Shown: one piece after another, positions 1-10,751 of the stretch
Position numbering within the stretch: position 1 is the first letter of the stretch
How the letters are laid out: every line of letters begins with the position of its first letter
From: Camillea tinctor
Taxonomy: Eukaryota > Ascomycota > Sordariomycetes > Xylariales > Xylariaceae
Assembly: GCA_022578605.1 (NCBI GenBank)
Contig: MU394061.1
Coordinates: forward strand, 558,001-622,000
Direction: 5' to 3'
DNA length: 64,000 nucleotides
Position numbers and translations under genes: made by a program
The notes under the pieces: generated by a model
Database searches by the model: none
What the model was told of the DNA's origin: nothing
Seen by the model: the letters and a program-made list of their open reading frames with translations, nothing else

Positions 1-264
1 CAAGACTTGGACCTCGCTGGACTCGTCACAGCCACGGGCCTTCTTGCCCGAGGGGGCGGGGGAAGAAGTCAGCTCGCGGGCGGCGGGGGCGGGGCCGAGG
101 TTGTCGCGGGCGACCATAGCTTGGTACTCGGCCTCCTTGACGATGCTGTGGGAGCCATCGGCACCGATGAGGACGACGTCGTCGAATTGAAGCTGCTGGG
201 GCTTAGGGATAGCAGAAGCAGTGCCGGCAATGGCGAGGATCTGAGAGAGATGACGGAACAACAT
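1..264 (-). CDS. Secreted effector-like protein, 5' part only
   Basis: Reading leftwards from an ATG at 264-262, 88 codons stay open to the window edge, so the gene is cut and its C-terminus is not visible. The first 18 or so residues (MLFRHLSQILAIAGTASA) form a signal peptide. The next part contains FDDVVLIGADGS and, near the cut, ARGCDESSEVQVL. From memory this layout (signal peptide, VLIGADG block, then a GCDES-EVQVL start of the mature domain) resembles secreted proteins annotated as CELP0028 effector-like in Fusarium and Colletotrichum; I could not search. A TATAAAGG box lies about 190 bases upstream on the same strand. Codon use is GC-rich at third positions, like an expressed gene. Secretion is well supported; function and family name are tentative. 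Confidence 0.75.
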   Translation of the reverse strand, partial: MLFRHLSQILAIAGTASAIPKPQQLQFDDVVLIGADGSHSIVKEAEYQAMVARDNLGPAPAARELTSSPAPSGKKARGCDESSEVQVL

Positions 265-454
265 CTTGAATAAAAGATAGTGGGTTGTTTATGGTTGGTA
301 GTTGGAACGAGTGAAACTCTCAAGTAAAAGAATGACTAGAGTTGCGAGTGAAATCTCTCTCAAGAATGAGTGGTGGATTGGATGAGTGGAGGAGGAAGTG
401 GTGATGGTGGTGGTGAGGACTTCTTCTTCTCGTCAAGGCCATCGCATCCGTCGA

Positions 455-462
455 CCTTTATA
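455..462 (-). promoter_or_regulatory. TATA box of the secreted effector-like gene
   Basis: The minus strand reads TATAAAGG about 190 bases upstream of the ATG at 264, followed by a CT/AC-rich leader. This is a typical layout for a strongly expressed fungal secreted-protein gene. It is inferred from position and consensus only. Confidence 0.5.
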
Positions 463-1450
463 GACCTCATCTTCGATATAGAACGTCCGATGTTGCCGCA
501 CGAGATCTCGTGTGTTCGGATCAAAAAAACGTGAAGATTTACCAGGGCCGTATAGACTGACCAGGGTGTATAGTCTTTAACTTTCTAGAAGACCCATGCT
601 TGAGCGCTGATTGGCTAGATAACCCCCATGTAATAGACCAGAGTAACATCAACCACACTAACAACGACTACCGTGAACTTCTGCTTAGTTTCAGACGATC
701 AACTAGTCCCTTTTAACTGCCGGTAAACTGAGCTGAAAATCTAATCCTGTTTCTGAGCCTCATGCATAGTGCCAAGGATGGGTCCTTGCTATCCTGAATC
801 TATGCAATAAGGGGCCATGATGTTTGAGGCTGAGCTGAGCTAAACCCTTGTTAGGTAATCGGTCTATCCAACGGTTATTCTGCCACGAGCGCCAAGGATC
901 TTCTTGACAGCTGGTAGTACAGTTTTTGAGACTCGGGTTCCTATACTTCTCGTCAACCCCCTGAACGGCACATGGTAGCCTCCCCCTTAGTGCTACTGTA
1001 TCGTATACCAAACTCACATGGATAGGTACTTGCTACCTCCTACGGGCCGCGGATGCTACAGTGGTATTCGCATGCTCACTGTGCAACAGCTGTTGACGGA
1101 AGCTTAGAGATCTCCTCGTGGTGGAACATCCCTGTGAGGCAGTGCTTATGAAACTTATTAAGAAAAAGTCCCCATTACCTTAAGAAGCAAGTTATGCAGA
1201 CCTCGTGATGCTAGATAGCCATGCTTTGGATAGATTAAAGGGATATTCGCTTGGCAACCTAACGAAATTGGGTTTTCAAGTTGAGTATACATCTTTTTTT
1301 GGACATCCCTGACGAACGTGGTTCCCGAAGGGGAACTGAGCAATCGCTAGGGAAGATACGATTCTGGATGATGCTTGATGATGCTCGGACGATGCGGAGA
1401 CTTGCGGAGAGCTGCGGAAAGCTTACAAAGATGATCAAGTTCAAAGTCAA
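463..1450. other. Intergenic region between two divergent secreted-protein genes
   Basis: No supported gene. Only short frames are present, without good starts or codon bias. It probably holds the upstream control regions of the minus-strand gene at 1-264 and the plus-strand gene at 1648. Confidence 0.6.
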
Positions 1451-1458
1451 TATATAAA
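1451..1458 (+). promoter_or_regulatory. TATA box of the small cysteine-rich secreted protein
   Basis: TATATAAA followed by GG lies about 190 bases before the ATG at 1648. The leader between them is rich in CACC and pyrimidine runs, as in many fungal secreted-protein genes. Confidence 0.55.
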
Positions 1459-1647
1459 GGATCAAGTCGAACCTTCAACTACGATCTACCTCACCACCCT
1501 CACCACCCATCCACACACACTCATCCATCCAAGTGTACCGTCATTCTTTTTGATTACAGACATTCATTCATTTCTCATCTTGAGATCTAACTTCACTCGC
1601 TTTTTTTTCACATCACACTTCAGCAACAAGCACAATATCTTTTCAAG

Positions 1648-2060
1648 ATGCAGCTCATCTCCAGCCTCTGCCTCTCTCTTGCCTTCCTCGCTGTCTCCGT
1701 TCGCGGTGATCTGCACCCGGACTGCGTTTGCAACAACGACGGCACCTACAACTGGCGCTTGACCATTAAGGCCTGCACTGAGTACAACAACAAGGCCTAC
1801 CAGTGGGGTGGTTCCACCTACAACACCCCTACAGGACGAGTAAGTTCATCCATATCCTGACCACCCCTGCTCTTATTCCCTCAACGCGCCTAAACTGACC
1901 GCCTCGACTGTAGTGTGACGCTGCCGCCAACAGCCAGATCGCCGGTAAAGAGTGGGAAGCAGCCTGCAAGGCCATTGCCCAGCAGGGCTTCCAGTGCGTG
2001 GACGGCCAGGGCACTTGCTTCGCCGAACCGGACTCTGTCCGTGGCAGCTGCTCGAAGTAA
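1648..2060 (+). CDS. Small secreted cysteine-rich protein (112 aa), effector candidate
   Basis: Two exons, 1648-1839 and 1914-2060, are joined across a 74-base GTAAGT...TAG intron with a CTGAC branch site; the frame closes exactly (Arg-64 to Cys-65). The first 20 residues are a signal peptide ending around VRG. The mature part of about 92 residues has eight cysteines, starting with a DCVC motif and ending GSCSK, so four disulfides are possible. I see no catalytic motif and do not recognise the family. Size, secretion and even cysteine number fit a secreted effector or antimicrobial-type protein. A TATA box lies 190 bases upstream. The ATG is the first in the leader and directly precedes the hydrophobic segment. 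The gene model is well supported; the function is unknown. Confidence 0.85.
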
Positions 2061-4417
2061 ATAGAGAAAAAGAAAAGGAAAACGAAAGGAAACGACATGC
2101 ACGACCGACTTTGGGATGAACCGAACGGGTTTCTTTGGGACTTCAAACGACCGGGAATGAAAACACGATCAAGGTTTCTTTTTCTTTCCCCCTTCTCCTA
2201 CAAGTCTTGAACCGGATACCGAAGGTAAACTACCAATGGGACCTGTGGGGTGAGGAGGAATTGGGAACTAGGAAAGGGGTTCAGGGATTCAAGCTCGGTC
2301 TCGGTATTTTGCGAATTAAGCTCTGATCTGAGCTTTCTTCGCAATCTAAGTCCGACTTGCCTTGTCTCTCCCCACGTGGGTTCCATGGTGGTGTGGGTGT
2401 GGAGTAGGGTACTTAGTACTTTTTGTGGTGGGCACTAGGATGGAACATCTTTTGCATTTAGAATTTCCTTTTTTTTTTTTCTTATCTTTTTTTAAGTTTT
2501 TGAATTTTTTGTATATACGTTGAATTTGAACATGATCATTTCTTAAACATTACTTGCAACTTTTCCCCTTCACTTCCAGCTTGATTTTTGTTTACGGGGT
2601 GCCTTGTAACAAATTTGTAACTTGACGATAACGATGTGACGTCATATTATAGATTTTATGGTTTGAGATAAGCTGCAGGAACCATCTCTTTTCGTTCCAT
2701 GTCGTGACCCAGATTCAGATAAGATTCGGCAACCTCCGTTTTCCCCACAAGCCACGCCATGCGCATCCCACCCTTCATCTTACTGACTTGTATACTATGC
2801 TCTAAAAGAAGGCATATTTATGCCGAATGTTAAGATGGGACCCGAAAGTTAATCGCCTAAAGTCCCGTGCGTTCCCTTGTGTGCAGGTAGATAAACATTG
2901 TGAGTACCCTTATACCATTTGAATGGATCACGATGATCTCATTCTCCTTTATGGAAGTATAAATGTCCATCGTAACACAAGATCCATCCTGGCTATGCCG
3001 TGCAGGGATAAGTATGTACGAATTCTCATTTAGCATGCAGGTCTTCCCATGTTAAGGTCCGCCACGTTCATTACCTAAGTGCTATCCAACGTGCTATCCT
3101 ACTTGGGAGTTGGTCGTATAACCCCTAGTCTTGGCAGCGTCTCATGGGGTCTATTCAAGTTTAGTCAACTAAAGAAAAGTCCAAATTCAAGCTGGTGTAC
3201 ACTAGTACATAACGTGACTGTGAGCAGGTCGAGGTAGGAAGGGGAGCCACTTTAGACCCCAGTCAAAAAGAGTACCATTAATTCCCTCTAGCGCTGTATA
3301 CTCGAAACCAGGGCCTACATGTTTTCTGGTATGTATAATGAGTATAGCCTCATTGGTTTGTTGGGTCTTATTTCTATTTCTAACATTGGTGTCAATAGCT
3401 TATCATCGCCCAAAAGACCATGTTCCAGGTCATATGTAGCGTAATAATAAGATATCTATGTCTTCATGCATCGTTTGCCTTGCATGTAACCTACCTACTA
3501 TACTGCTGAATGATCATCTATGCATACCCTGGGGAACTCGTTGTTGATCTTCTCCCTATGAACCAACACTCTGATCGCTAAAAATAGACTAGCTCTACTA
3601 CCTAGGCCAACAACATAGCATGTTCTGCCCTTTACCTTTTAGTCAGCGGTATGCACCACTTAATTAACCTACGATGTGAAGCAGTTAAAGATCAACGTTC
3701 GTATTAGAGTGCGGACTGCAACTCCGACCTCAGCTAAAGGATTTAGTGGGCACGTTGAGACGACAATAAATGAATCTAGTGTAACCACGTGGTTGAGGTA
3801 TCGATGCCGGTCGTGCGACTTTTCGTATCTCTCTCTCTTTGGTTCTTAAACTAAAGATAAAATTAGGAGTAGGTGGTAGTTTCTAGGTGGGCTGTGCATA
3901 TAAGGTGGCGAGATGACAGTTCCCTGATCAGAAGAACACTCTTTCTCATTGATAATACTCATTAGTCACGGAATGAAAGAAGACATGATCGCGGCGCCTT
4001 CGATTAGCCGATGGACAATACTGTTCGTCGATTCTTAGGTCTATTGCTTATTTCCCGACGCAATACAATTTGGCTAAATTCACGGACAATATCTAGGCAC
4101 CCTATTCAGAGAAAACTTCATTGGCTAGTATCATGATGAGTATTAAGATGTATAGAAGTAAGCGAATTCTATTCGCTGCATTGCATCCGGGCTGTGAGAA
4201 TGTCGGCGCTAAGGGGACACATGGCAAAGAAATGGACTCCTTCGTCGGCAATTGTGAAGGCACCGTTCGTCGAAGTAAAGCGAGTAATGAGAGATGCAGA
4301 GAATAAATCCTCACCATCCCCGCTCTCCGCCAATGTTTCAAAACATCTTGTAGTTCGGTCAAAGATCTGCGGTCTTTTTAGGAAAGTCCCAATAGTAGTG
4401 AGTTTGTGGAAATCAAC
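2061..4417. other. Gene-free region of 2.4 kb
   Basis: The first 400 bases carry T-rich runs near 2470-2510 and are probably the 3' UTR and terminator of the small secreted protein. The rest is AT-rich, with stops in all frames and no start followed by a coded domain. The last few hundred bases are presumably the promoter of the DUF1996 gene, but I see no clear TATA box there. Confidence 0.55.
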
Positions 4418-5549
4418 ATGCTCTGGAGATCCTTCCCCCTGGCTGCGGCCATCGCGTCTAGCGTCAATGCTGCGACGCTCCGGTTCTCGTGCTCGCAGCT
4501 CATTGTCGAGCGACTAGACCCGTGAGTCTTGGCTTTCTGTTTCGTTCCAGAACTTTGTTGAATTTGGATTGACGCAATTTCCCCCAGGCTCGTCAACCCT
4601 GGCATGAACCCATCACCTCATCTACACCAGGTGGTAGGTGGGAATGCCTTCAACGCGACAATGGACCCCAGCATACACGACCTGCCGACCACCGCCACAT
4701 GTACCTCGTGTACGCCCACAGAGGACTTCTCTAACTACTGGACGGCTGTGCTATTCTTCAGGTAAGAATCCCCACATACTGTTTCATCATGAGGGGGGCG
4801 TGCTAACTCTATTGATACCTAGAGCACGTAACGGCACCCTGCATCGGGTGAACACGTTCGGCAACGAGCTCGGCTATACCGGCGCTAACGGCGGCCAGAC
4901 GGTATACTACCTATCGTCGGGCAAGGTGACGGCGTTCAAGCCCGGGTTCCGGATGACGGTGGGCGACCCCAACTTCCGCACGGCGCAGGAACTCAACGCC
5001 AAATACAAGTACATGGACTACACCTGCCTGCAAACATCCATGACGCGAGGCGGGCAAACGCTGAACTTCCCCACTGGACCCTGCCCCGCGGGGATCATGG
5101 TCAGCATCCGGTTCCCGACGTGCTGGGACGGGACCAACGTCGACACGCCGGACCACCAAAGCCACGTGGCGTACCCGGTGGGCAACGCATGTCCAGCCTC
5201 GCACCCGGTGACGGTGCCGCAAGTGTTCTACGAGACGTACTGGGACACGCGGCCGTTCAACGACCGGTCGCAGTGGCCGGCGGACGGGTCGCAGCCGTTC
5301 GTGTGGTCGTTCGGCGACAAGACGGGGTACGGGCTGCACGGCGACTACGTGTTCGGGTGGAAGGGCGACGCGCTGCAGCGCGCCATGGATACTAACTGCA
5401 ATAGCGACCTCTTCGCCAACCGCATTAACTGCAACACCCTGCAGACGCAGTCGCTCGACCAGGCCAATAAGTGCGTCGCCCAGGACGCGGTCAAGGAGAA
5501 TCTCGACGGGTGGCTTACTGAGCTGCCTGGAGGCATGCCTATTGCTTAG
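4418..5549 (+). CDS. Secreted DUF1996 family protein
   Basis: Three exons, 4418-4521, 4588-4761 and 4823-5549, give a 334-residue protein; both introns are GT-AG and keep frame. Residues 1-18 form a signal peptide ending at SVNA. The mature start RFSCSQLIVERLDPLVNPG and the block PSPHLHQVVGGNAFN are hallmarks of the fungal DUF1996 family. So are the later segments VSIRFPTCWDG, DHQSHVAYP and LHGDYVFGW. The family is extracellular, often expanded in saprotrophs and pathogens, and has no settled activity; the conserved His and Asp residues suggest metal or carbohydrate binding (inference). Cysteines CTSC near residue 80 and pairs near the C-terminus are consistent with secretion. The third exon is much more GC-rich than its AT-rich surroundings. 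No WSC domain follows, so this is the short form. Confidence 0.93.
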
Positions 5550-7065
5550 GACTCTACGTCTCTAGGATGATTAGCTTCGATAAGAGGAGGTAGTTGGTTA
5601 GAAACTTCTTGTTCTTAGCATGCGAATTGGATGATTCGGTATCTAGTTGGAGGGAGAAGATAAATACGGCTTTTGGGAGGGCCACTGGGCCCGGTCCTTC
5701 TGTCCCTAGTGATCTGTTTTCGGTGGAGTGGTGTATTGTCTTTTTTCTCCTGCATCGAGTGCGTAGGTAGGCGATACTTTCAATATACATGCATGAAGTG
5801 AAATACAATGTCTGACTTTACACTTGACCAATGTGTCTACGTTTTTAATAGCATGATACAAACCCGCAGGCCGACAAGGTAGCTTTGAAATAAATATAAA
5901 TCTGAAATAAGATGATTATTGAACTCATCTTTAAGATAAACGCAATTTGAGTAGATTAGAATTTTCACATGGATCATTAAATCTGTCAGGTGTTCCGATA
6001 GCAGAAGCTGGTCACATGCATCGACATGATGCAATATGAGGTCTATGTTTTCCATGAATCTGTCTGTGGCTTCTCAACATCTTCTCACTAAACTCTGTAG
6101 CCCACATAACACCCCAGAAACACGTAGTAGTGGAACGAATACCTAGGTAGGTATAATGTAAAATTATGGATTAGGGGGACGTGTGCTCTCGTACCTCTAA
6201 TACTAGAAAGTACATAGGTACTATTAGTCAGGATGAAATGAAGTTACACCTTACTGTTGCCACTGATTCCGAGCCCACGGGCTGATCTGATGGTAAAATC
6301 AAGTGTCCAACCAAGCTGGCACGGAAATAAAAATACGTACCTAGGTACATAGGGAGTGATTCAGAAATCGGTAGCCAATGGGAACACAGGATCAGGAGTT
6401 GTAGAGTGATTTACAATTAAATAAAGTTCAAAGTGAGAAATATACTTGGGTACATAGGGACAAATAGTTCCCCATGGGGTACCTAGATACATGTGGGATG
6501 AGCTCACATGCTGATTTGGGAAATATCAGCCGCATGTGATTGGCTAAATCTACCAAGTCGTGCACCCTGACAGGGGGCGGACCGCAATGAGACCCACTAG
6601 CAGAGCCTCATTATCAAAGTTACTTAGATACCACCATCACGCTTCTCTAACGTTCCTTCCTCTAAAAAAGCTATTTTTTTTGCAGATAAGCAAATAAGCT
6701 TGGAGTACCATAAACGAATTGCGGTTTGGGTTTAGTGGTAACCTACCTAGGTACGTAGACTGAATCACAATCAGTAACACCCTCCCGCTGTCTCCTGGCT
6801 GTTTAAATACCTGGCCTTCCTCCCACTTCCTATCCTCTCCCCCCACTCTCTCTCTCTCATTCTCGTCAACATCGGCCACCATCACCTGCCACCACCACTC
6901 ACTCTCACTACTATCACTACTCACCACAATCGCCCTTCATCGACGATGCACCATCTCGACTAACTCACACCTCATCTATCATTATCTTTTCTTTTTCTTC
7001 GCATTCTTTTTTCTGCCCACCTCGCCCTCCTATGTTCACACCTGCTCACCTCACCATCTCCCATA
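5550..7065. other. Gene-free region with promoter-like right end
   Basis: No gene supported. It contains three exact copies of the palindrome TACCTAGGTA (6140, 6338, 6744). From about 6800 to 7060 there is a TTTAAATA box followed by a strongly pyrimidine-rich, A-punctuated leader (CT and CAC runs), which looks like a fungal core promoter plus 5' UTR in front of the short frame at 7066. Confidence 0.5.
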
Positions 7066-7152
7066 ATGGCACCAGCTTCTTATCGATTTACGCAACTCGC
7101 CACCTCTCGCTTCTCGACTCGACCTGCGACAACCACACCCCCACGGGATTAA
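7066..7152 (+). pseudogene. Truncated 5' gene remnant with presequence-like N-terminus
   Basis: After a convincing promoter and leader (6800-7060), an ATG in good context (CATAATGGC) opens a 28-codon frame, MAPASYRFTQLATSRFSTRP followed by Ala, Thr and Pro, then a TAA. The peptide is rich in Arg, Ser and Thr without acids until the last residue, as in mitochondrial targeting presequences. Nothing downstream continues it. The following 350 bases carry imperfect repeats (a GGAGGTGT-type core near 7190 and again near 7345) and no intron donor fits. I infer that the 5' end of a nuclear gene for a mitochondrial protein was cut off by a rearrangement or insertion near 7150. It could instead be a short real peptide. 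Confidence 0.3.
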
Positions 7153-9452
7153 TTTCCAACTGAGGCGCACAGTGGGACGTTAATCTTTGTGGAGGTGTGC
7201 GACCGAAACCTGGACCAAAACCTGTTGGATGTGAAGGATTGTTGGAGGACCGGCCCGCTTCTAAGCCCGACTCACGATGAAAAGTACACCCCCAGGATTC
7301 AAATCCCAACCGTAGCGCCAGGTTGTACCTTTTGGTCTTTGAGGAGGTGTACGAGACCGACTGGATGCGTAAATTCCCGGAGCTCCAGTTCGCCTCCCGA
7401 CCCGCGAAATCGACCAGCACCCACGAGTCCTGGGCAGGGTATGACACGTAAAAGGCCCAAAGGACGGCCGTCCATAGGATTTTGTTCTTTTTTCATAAGC
7501 AAAATACCTCTTCTTATACATGCGTCCTAGAGACTGCAAATAATAAAATGGGCTCATAATGTCTACCTTGTGCAAGTGCAGGCTACAAGCTCCTCTCTTG
7601 TATCTGGCATGGCGCCCGACATTTGATCATCAACACTATTCAATTTATGGTGATTGATCCCTTTTGACATATAAATAGAATAGATACCTTCTTAGATAGA
7701 AATTTAATCATCCACCTTACTATTGTTACCTCGTGTGCCTTTCTATTTTTCGTTATTATATCAGTACGCACTTTTCTGCCAGATGGAGTCTCGCAAGATA
7801 CAACCAACATTTATCTCTTCTTGGTCTTCTGGGCGGTTTTCTCTCGCACATTGATTCTAGTAACCTTGGGATGTTGTCCCACATACGACAACATTGCTCA
7901 TACCAACAGCCCCTACCTCTGGAAGTAGGAAGGAAAAGAGGAACATGGTGAAACCGAATATTCCGATCCTTCGTATACTTCCCCATATCCACGAGAATCA
8001 TCTCAACATTATCCAAGCGCATGTCAAGTACCCCGCTCAACAGTGCCATGCTTATACAGTGTATCCCCTTAAATGTATTCCACATCCGTATCGCATCTGC
8101 CAAGCTCCTTGCTCTCCGCGTCTTCAGCCCACAGGTTCCACAACAGACCGCGGAAAGGCTCGTCACGCAGCCAGCCTGGGTGCCTTCCTACCTCGATCCT
8201 CTCCCATCCCTGCCCACGGACACCTCAGGCAACACGTAGTATGCTGCCCCATCCAATCTGTGAGGCCCAGATTAGTTGACTTAGAATCTTGTAACTATAG
8301 CTATAGATACGTTGAGTGTGAGGGGCTGCTGGCTATCTCACTGGGTGATGAGGATTAGGCCTGTGGTACGTTCCTTTATGTTCCTTCACAGAATCACCCA
8401 CGCTAGGTGACTATTACCGCCATGAGCAATATTTTTATTCGACTAGCTTCTTATTACCATCCCTCCTCCCCTCCCCGACCGTGGACTAAGAGTGAAGTCA
8501 TAGCGTCGGAACCGGTTCCAGCGCCCCGTAGTCAAGACTACTTCCTCATCCACCAGTTGAAGTCCTAACTATTTCCTCTCTCTCTTAGTACAGAAACACG
8601 TAACAATAAGGTATTACCAATACAGTGATCATGTAATCCCGAAAGTTATGGCCAGTCCTGTCCAAGTACTTGGAGACTTTCATTCCAGAAATAAATGCGT
8701 GCGACGAGAGAGGGGGAAATCTGCGCACGGATCAGATCTAGACTAGACTGGTGGTTTATGTGGTCGGAATACATTCCGATAGGGGGTGGATATCCGGGTG
8801 GGCAGTATGCTAGCTCGTTCACCAGTGGCTAGATTCTTCTATAACTAAATATATCCCATGCCATCAAATAAAAGCTTATTTCAACAACAGATGATGTGCT
8901 GACTTCGTTGTAACGAGTAATATGATCTCTGGAAGGGCACGAGAGGAGGGATCATACCCAATCAACAAGAGGTAGGAAAGCTATTGGGCAAATTTGGTTA
9001 TAGTTCAGGCTTCTTTTGCATGCGTAAATGTTACCTACATCGTACGATAGATGTTGGGCAATGGTCTTGCACTCTTCCACATTCATATGTAGTTATTACA
9101 TAGGTACGTACATCAACAATATCAATCCTAAAACTATAATAGGTGATTACTGCATAGTGATTGGCATCAATCTGACCAACACCGTGACCAACATCAATCG
9201 ATACTGATTAATTTTACTTGATTCAGTAAATACATGTAGTTCATCCTAGAAATAACATACGAATTTATTCTCATGCCATGCAATGTCGGAGCTTTTGCTA
9301 TCCCATTACATGGCGTACCGCAGAGCTGGTATTGAACATGCACTGGTTTCCAGAGCTTTTAACTTTAGACGCGGTTTGTTTTCGCCCTCATGCCCAATCC
9401 TGTGTTAACACGAGGCTGATATCGAATGAGTTCCCATGACCGATTTCCGTCT
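7153..9452. other. Repeat-like and gene-free region
   Basis: The first 350 bases carry two diverged copies of a segment containing GGAGGTGT. They also hold a B-box-like GATTCAAATCCC at about 7297 and a TTCTTTTTT run near 7490, a layout that a short Pol III-type element could have, but the evidence is weak. The rest (7500-9450) is AT-rich with only short frames that lack ATG starts, introns or a recognisable domain. Confidence 0.4.
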
Positions 9453-10430
9453 ATGCAACGTCAAGACGCATATATCTCATTCTTTCATCCTCTTGCCAAG
9501 TTCCCAGGTCTGCACCTTGATGCTGTTTCTAATGCCTGGTCCGCCTATCATTGGTAAGCGACTTGGCGGAGTCGTCTGGGAAGAAGACCCAGTTCGACAC
9601 CGTAAGGTCACGCGGAAACTCGTGCCTGTTTTTAGTCTGCGGACAATTCGGACGATGAAGCCTGTGATACACAAGTATCGAAACCATTTCGTTGCACGGA
9701 TGAAGGAAATCGGCGCCACGCCCAAGGGTATCGCCTCGTAGACTGGACGCACTGGATGGCCTGGGATACGTCGGCGGACCTCGCGTGGAATGAGGAAATG
9801 CTCGCCATGCGTGATGGTAAGTTCATATATATCTGCTCTACCCAGTTATCAGTACTGTCCATTTTTGGAGCAAAAGATCCCGTTCATCTTGACGTCCTCC
9901 TGTGTTTCACCGCATTCGCTACCGTGATCCAGGTATTTAAACAGTTTCCCCTGATGAGCCCGATCAAGTACCTGTTTCTTCCCGTGGCAAACCTCAACTC
10001 ACTCGCCGTAATGGAGAGGAACACACTCATCAGCGTGTAGAAGCGCATCAAAAGGAGGGCGAACCTGCCGCATCTCAACTTATTCGACTTCGTTCTGCCA
10101 GTCGACTGTCCGCCCCCGACTCACAGAGCAGACGTCTTACACTCGGGGTCGGTAGCTATGCAGGTTATGATGACCGGGCTTGGCCATATGGCGAATTGGC
10201 ATCATGCCTTGCCATTCTTTCTCATAAAGGAGCTCGAGTGCTATAAAATACAGGAGATTCGGAGCGCGTTCAACAACCGAGAAGATGTTAATCTGATGAC
10301 GTCGGCACATCTTGCTTACATGCAGGCTTGCCTAGAAAAAGCGATTCGGCTGCTTGCCACTAATACTTCAGGGCTCCTACGTTATAGTCCGGGTGCTATG
10401 TTGGATAGAAACCACATTCCAAAAGGGTCA
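9453..10430 (+). pseudogene. Decayed cytochrome P450
   Basis: Three frames together spell out fragments of a fungal P450. The proline hinge HPLAKFPG and WSAYHW come first (9480-9550). Then comes VVWEEDPVRHRKVTRKL with FSLRTIR (helix C region, 9570-9660), LVDWTHWMAWDTSADLAW after a one-base frame change at about 9738, and the stretch DVLLCFTAF through VANLNSL. A stop follows at about 10038 (ISV-stop-KRI). The last part has NLPHLNLFDFVLPVD, the helix I-like region, and YMQACLEKAIRLL. The segment between the hinge and helix C is missing. The ExxR glutamate is replaced by lysine (KAIR). The heme-binding cysteine region is absent. The gene therefore cannot make an active enzyme. It is probably an old member of a secondary-metabolism P450 family; clan not determined. 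Confidence 0.85.
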
Positions 10431-10751
10431 GGTAAGATCTTGCTATTCTATTTTCTATGGTAAGAGTCATGTCCGGGAGAACAAATAACTAAATACAAAA
10501 GAAACCTCAACTCGTAATATGCCCCCCTCCCCCTCCCAATAATCTGTGATATATTTGAGTCTTTAATACTCTCACCCATGTCAGTCTATTCGTATAATCC
10601 GTGATTAGGTTTCTAGAGTCTAAAGCATCCCTTATCAATCCCGTAGTAATAAACCTTAGATACGATGGCATATTTCTAGGTTACCTAGGAGGCATCGTTT
10701 TGCTCTAGGTACTAAGGGAGACTCCCACAATGACCATGATCAAATCCCAGA

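Noticed and set aside
4911..5339. Long minus-strand frame opposite the DUF1996 gene
   Set aside because: Arg/Val/His-rich shadow caused by high GC at third positions of the real gene.
7756..8166. Minus-strand frame of about 136 codons with several Cys and Trp residues
   Set aside because: It opens with GTG, has no ATG near the start, no domain or splice pattern I recognise, and lies in a repeat-like region.
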